A stretch of 8,080 nucleotides of DNA from an uncultured Eubacteriales bacterium. GTDB taxonomy: Bacteria > Bacillota > Clostridia > Christensenellales > Christensenellaceae. Each line of letters begins with the position of its first letter. Within the stretch, counting starts at the first letter, position 1. A program made the translations under genes and the position numbers. The stretch lies in NCBI GenBank assembly GCA_900554725.1, contig USII01000040.1:1-8080 (forward strand), written 5' to 3'. This document shows, piece after piece, positions 5,140 to 8,080 of this stretch. The notes beneath the pieces are model-generated. The model did no database searches and was not told where the DNA came from. It saw only the letters and a list, made by a program, of their open reading frames with translations.

Positions 5140-7788
5140 TTATTTCGCCTTTCTTCTCGCCGCACAGCGCTGGAAGAATTTCACAAGTTCCACCATTGGA
5201 AGAACGCTGATTGCAAGCGCCATGGAAACCGCATATTCCGCCAGGCTGATATGCTCAAATTCAAACGCCCTTGCCAAGAACGGGACATAGATGACCGCCA
5301 CCGTAAGCAGGAACGATACGATCATTGCGCCCCAGAGATAGCGGTTATGGCCTTTTAGTGCAAAAACGCTCTTTCTCTGGCTTCTCATATTAAAGCTGTG
5401 GAAGATCTCCGCCATGCTCATGGTTAAAAATGCCATCGTCATGCCATCTGCGCTTTCCGCAATCTCCCAGACGCCCGCTTCCATAAAGTGGCCGATAAAG
5501 TATGCCGCCATGGTAATAATGGTGACAAATATTCCCTGATACGCCACATCAAAGCCCATTCCCCCAGCGAAAATCCCTTCCCGGGAATTGCGCGGCGGCC
5601 TGCGCACCAAATCCGGCTCTCCCTTTTCCATGCCCAGCGCCAGTGCCGGGAAGGTATCTGTCATCAGGTTGATCCACAATAGATGCACCGGCTTTAGGAT
5701 GGTAAAGCCCATCATAGTAGCGAAGAAGATGCAGAGCACCTCACTCATATTGGAAGCCAGCAGGAACTGGATAGACTTCTTGATGTTATCATAAATGCGC
5801 CGGCCTTCTTCCACGGCATTGACAATGGTTGCAAAGTTGTCATCCGCCAGCACCATATCCGCCACATTTTTTGTGACATCCGTACCCGTAATGCCCATGC
5901 CCACGCCGATATCCGCGCTCTTGATGCTGGGCGCATCGTTTACGCCGTCACCCGTCATGGCGGTAATATAGCCCTTCGCCCTCCATGCCTTTACAATGCG
6001 CACCTTATGTTCGGGCTGCACGCGGGCATAAACGCGGTACTTCTCCACCGCGCTTTCAAAATCTTCATCGCTGATCTCCGAAAGCTGGGCGCCAGTAATC
6101 GCCTGGCTCTCATTTTCCAAAATGCCCAGCTGCTTTGCAATAGCAACTGCGGTATCCTTGTGATCTCCCGTGATCATCACCGCGCGGATGCCCGCCTGCT
6201 TGCATTCTTCTATCGCGTCCACCACTTCCGGGCGAATGGGGTCTATCATCCCGGCCAGGCCAAGAAATGTCATGCCCTGCTCGAGCTCCGCCGCTTCAAA
6301 GCTTTGCGGGCGCTTATCATGCCGGCGCATTGCCGCTCCCAGCACACGCAGTGCGTCCTGTGTCATTCCCCGATTGGCGCTTAAAATTTCCTGCTCCGCT
6401 TCCCTGGTCATGGGGAGCACTTTGCCGCCCTTCAAATAGGAATCACACCGCTGGATAATCTCGTCCGGCGCGCCTTTGGTATATTGCAAATAGCTGCCAT
6501 CGGCCTGCTGATGCACGGTGCTCATCATCTTGCGCACACTATCAAAAGGCGCCTCGCCTACGCGGGGCTGTTCCTCTTTTAGCTGGCTTTTTTTCAAGCC
6601 CAACGCCGCTGCATAGGCCACAAGCGCCGCCTCTGTGGGCTCGCCTGTAACCTGGCCATCCGGCCCGAGCTCCGCATCCGAACAGAGAGCCATGGCGCTG
6701 GCCAGCAGCTTCTCATCCTCCGCAAAGTGCTGCACCACGGTCATCTTATTCTGCGTCAGCGTGCCCGTTTTGTCGCTGCAGATAATCTGCGTGCAGCCCA
6801 ACGTCTCCACTGCCGTCAGCTTGCGGATTACGGCATTGCGCTTGCTCATGCGGGTTACACCGATGGAAAGCACAATCGTCACCACCGTAGCCAGGCCCTC
6901 AGGAATGGCCGCAACGGCCAGGCTCACTGCCACCATGAATGTGGAGAGCAGCGTTCCAGGATCAAAAGAGCCTGCCCGCCATACGCTTACCACAAAGATA
7001 AATGCACAGATGGCCAGCACCAGCCAGGAAAGGGTTTTGGAAAGCTGGCCCAGCTTTTTTTGCAGAGGAGTCTGCTCATCTTCAGCCTGGGAAAGCGCCG
7101 TGGCAATTTTACCCATCTCCGTATCCATGCCTGTCGCCGTAATGACGGCGCGCCCACGGCCATAAACCACCGTGCTTCCCATATAGACCATATTGGTGCG
7201 GTCGCCAAGGGTGATATCCTTTTGTCCATCTGCCAGGCCCAGAGTCGCAAGCGCTTTGGTGACAGGCACGCTCTCCCCTGTTAGCGCCGCCTCCTCGATT
7301 TTCAGGCTGGCACACTCGATAATGCGCCCATCCGCCGGGACGGCATCGCCCGCTTCCAGGATAACCACATCCCCTACCACCAGATCTTCGCTTTTGATAG
7401 TCTGCATCTGGCCATTCCGCAGCACTTTGCTGGTGGCTGCCGCCATTTCCTGAAGGGCGGCAATGGCCTGTTCTGCCTTGCTCTCCTGGTAAACACCCAA
7501 AATCGCATTGATGAGCACTACCACGCCAATGATAATGACATCCGTAAATCCTTCTCCCGAATAGGCAGAAGTGATACCCGAAATCACTGCCGCCACCATC
7601 AGGATGATGAGCATCGGGTCCGCCAACTGGTTCAGGAACCTGCGGAAAATGGAGATTTTCTTGCCCTCGGCCAGCTTATTCTTCCCGTTTTTCTCCAGGC
7701 GCGTCGCAGCTTCCTCACTGCCAAGGCCGTGCGGCGCGCTGCCAACTTGCTCTAAAACGCGCTGCGCGTCCTCCATGTAAAATTTCAT
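5140..7788 (-). CDS. P2A-type cation-transporting ATPase (probable Mn2+/Ca2+ exporter)
   Basis: An ATP-driven membrane pump of 882 residues with the full P-type set: N-terminal cation-ATPase domain (about 1-55), TGES actuator loop with Glu172, VAAIPEGL in M4 (Pro296, Glu297), phosphorylated Asp339 in DKTGTLT, KGAPD at about 438, TGD at about 540 and TGDGVNDAP at about 612. Ca2+-site residues of SERCA have counterparts: Asn680 and Glu683 in M5, Asn707, Thr710 and Asp711 in M6, Glu794 in M8, so both SERCA sites seem present. Start ATG at 7788 is preferred because AAAGGAAG lies 6 nt upstream and the protein then begins with the family-like MKFYMEDAQRVLEQ; a TTG at 7827, behind GCGGAGG, would add 13 residues. 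The upstream yybP-ykoY riboswitch argues for Mn2+ export or joint Mn2+/Ca2+ export, as described for streptococcal and lactococcal pumps. Metal specificity remains inference. Confidence 0.93.
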   Translation of the reverse strand: MKFYMEDAQRVLEQVGSAPHGLGSEEAATRLEKNGKNKLAEGKKISIFRRFLNQLADPMLIILMVAAVISGITSAYSGEGFTDVIIIGVVVLINAILGVYQESKAEQAIAALQEMAAATSKVLRNGQMQTIKSEDLVVGDVVILEAGDAVPADGRIIECASLKIEEAALTGESVPVTKALATLGLADGQKDITLGDRTNMVYMGSTVVYGRGRAVITATGMDTEMGKIATALSQAEDEQTPLQKKLGQLSKTLSWLVLAICAFIFVVSVWRAGSFDPGTLLSTFMVAVSLAVAAIPEGLATVVTIVLSIGVTRMSKRNAVIRKLTAVETLGCTQIICSDKTGTLTQNKMTVVQHFAEDEKLLASAMALCSDAELGPDGQVTGEPTEAALVAYAAALGLKKSQLKEEQPRVGEAPFDSVRKMMSTVHQQADGSYLQYTKGAPDEIIQRCDSYLKGGKVLPMTREAEQEILSANRGMTQDALRVLGAAMRRHDKRPQSFEAAELEQGMTFLGLAGMIDPIRPEVVDAIEECKQAGIRAVMITGDHKDTAVAIAKQLGILENESQAITGAQLSEISDEDFESAVEKYRVYARVQPEHKVRIVKAWRAKGYITAMTGDGVNDAPSIKSADIGVGMGITGTDVTKNVADMVLADDNFATIVNAVEEGRRIYDNIKKSIQFLLASNMSEVLCIFFATMMGFTILKPVHLLWINLMTDTFPALALGMEKGEPDLVRRPPRNSREGIFAGGMGFDVAYQGIFVTIITMAAYFIGHFMEAGVWEIAESADGMTMAFLTMSMAEIFHSFNMRSQRKSVFALKGHNRYLWGAMIVSFLLTVAVIYVPFLARAFEFEHISLAEYAVSMALAISVLPMVELVKFFQRCAARRKAK

Positions 7789-7911
7789 TTTCGACTTCCT
7801 TTCTAAAATTCTAATCGCGGCAGGCAAAATGCCTCCGCGCTCTTTTCTCTATTGATGCTTCCCGTTTTTTCCAGATTTTACACGAGGACTCAACCTCCAT
7901 TTTTTCCTAAT
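7789..7911 (-). promoter_or_regulatory. 5' untranslated region between riboswitch terminator and ATPase start
   Basis: This leader contains the ATPase ribosome binding site (AAAGGAAG, 7795-7802, 6 nt before ATG). It also has a hairpin at 7817-7838 (GCGGAGGCA paired with TGCC-TG-CCGC) that would hide the GCGGAGG preceding the alternative TTG start at 7827. That occlusion supports use of the downstream ATG. No U-tract follows, so the hairpin is not a terminator. Confidence 0.55.
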
Positions 7912-7945
7912 AAAAAAGCTCATATGCAGCCAAACTGCACATGAG
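7912..7945 (-). terminator. Riboswitch-controlled intrinsic terminator (expression platform)
   Basis: On the minus strand CTCATGTGCAG (7935-7945) pairs with CTGCATATGAG (7919-7929) over 11 base pairs including one G-U, with loop TTTGG, followed by C and six U (7912-7917). The first six bases of its 5' arm, CTCATG, are the 3' strand of aptamer helix P1, so the two structures exclude each other. Metal-stabilised P1 should prevent termination, giving an ON switch for the pump. Confidence 0.88.
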
Positions 7946-8025
7946 TCTTGTTTATCAATCCAAGCCAGGCTGCCGCCATGATGTTGACTTGAAACACGCG
8001 AATGCGTGAAAACTACTCCCTCATG
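7940..8025 (-). ncRNA. yybP-ykoY manganese riboswitch aptamer
   Basis: The minus-strand transcript shows the family's conserved elements in order: helix P1 5' strand CAUGAG (8020-8025) running into GGGAGUAG (8013-8020), a P2 hairpin CACGC/GCGUG (7995-8008), GUCAACAU further along (about 7980-7988), and near the 3' end ACAAGAC (7945-7951) leading into the P1 3' strand CUCAUG (7940-7945). The known family binds Mn2+ where the two loop regions GGGAGUAG and CAAGAC dock. Six P1 base pairs are perfect. A small stem GGC/GCC (within 7965-7980) lies in the P3 region, whose exact pairing I could not settle. Location upstream of a P2A ATPase is a classic context for this class. Confidence 0.86.
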
Positions 8026-8048
8026 AGACTTTATTTTATATTTTTATT

Positions 8049-8077
8049 AGGATAACATTTTTTTCCTTACATTGCAA
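8049..8077 (-). promoter_or_regulatory. Candidate promoter of the riboswitch-ATPase transcript
   Basis: On the minus strand TTGCAA (8072-8077) and TATCCT (8049-8054) are separated by 17 nt, each matching four of six sigma-A consensus bases. Transcription would start about 20 nt before the aptamer. A further TATAAA at 8035-8040 has no -35 partner at a usual distance. The A/T-rich setting makes chance matches possible. Confidence 0.45.
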
Positions 8078-8080
8078 GTG

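Noticed and set aside
7811..7900. 29-residue open frame (MEVESSCKIWKKR...) in the pump leader, with AGGA upstream
   Set aside because: Short, highly charged, overlaps leader structure and lacks any recognised feature; a leader peptide is possible but not supported.
1..8080. CRISPR arrays, insertion sequences, tRNA or rRNA genes
   Set aside because: No regularly spaced repeats, transposase frames or RNA gene signatures were seen on either strand.

Overview
The window reads as a chromosomal segment of an anaerobic, Clostridia-like member of the Bacillota. This is inferred from gene order, AGGAGG-type ribosome binding sites, a Na+-type c-subunit motif and a manganese riboswitch; no marker gene pins it lower. 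All recognised genes lie on the minus strand, so transcription runs from position 8080 towards 1. Many long open frames on the plus strand are antisense shadows.

Region 1 (about 5059-8080) is a self-contained metal-transport unit. It consists of a promoter candidate, a yybP-ykoY (Mn2+) riboswitch aptamer, an intrinsic terminator whose 5' arm shares six bases with aptamer helix P1, an 882-residue P2A-type cation ATPase, and a strong terminator. The P1/terminator overlap predicts that metal binding prevents termination and switches the gene on. This points to a Mn2+/Ca2+ export pump.

Region 2 (about 4718-5139) is a gene-free spacer, A/T-rich over most of its length. It holds the pump terminators, two -10-like TATAAT boxes, a dyad and repeated GCGCAAA motifs, and probably contains the promoter of the next operon.

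Region 3 (1-4717) is an F-type ATP synthase operon: a small membrane protein in the atpI position, then a (atpB), c (atpE), b (atpF), delta (atpH), alpha (atpA) and the start of gamma (atpG), which runs off the window. Beta and epsilon would be expected beyond position 1.

The synthase is unusual in several ways. Delta is only 72 residues and corresponds to the C-terminal, b-binding domain alone. Subunit a carries an N-terminal extension of about 85 residues with two extra membrane segments. The c subunit has the Na+-type ESTxxY motif but Met where the Na+-site Gln is expected. The atpI-position protein is not confidently assignable. The delta domain loss is the strongest candidate for something undescribed, because delta's missing domain normally joins the peripheral stalk to the alpha3beta3 head.
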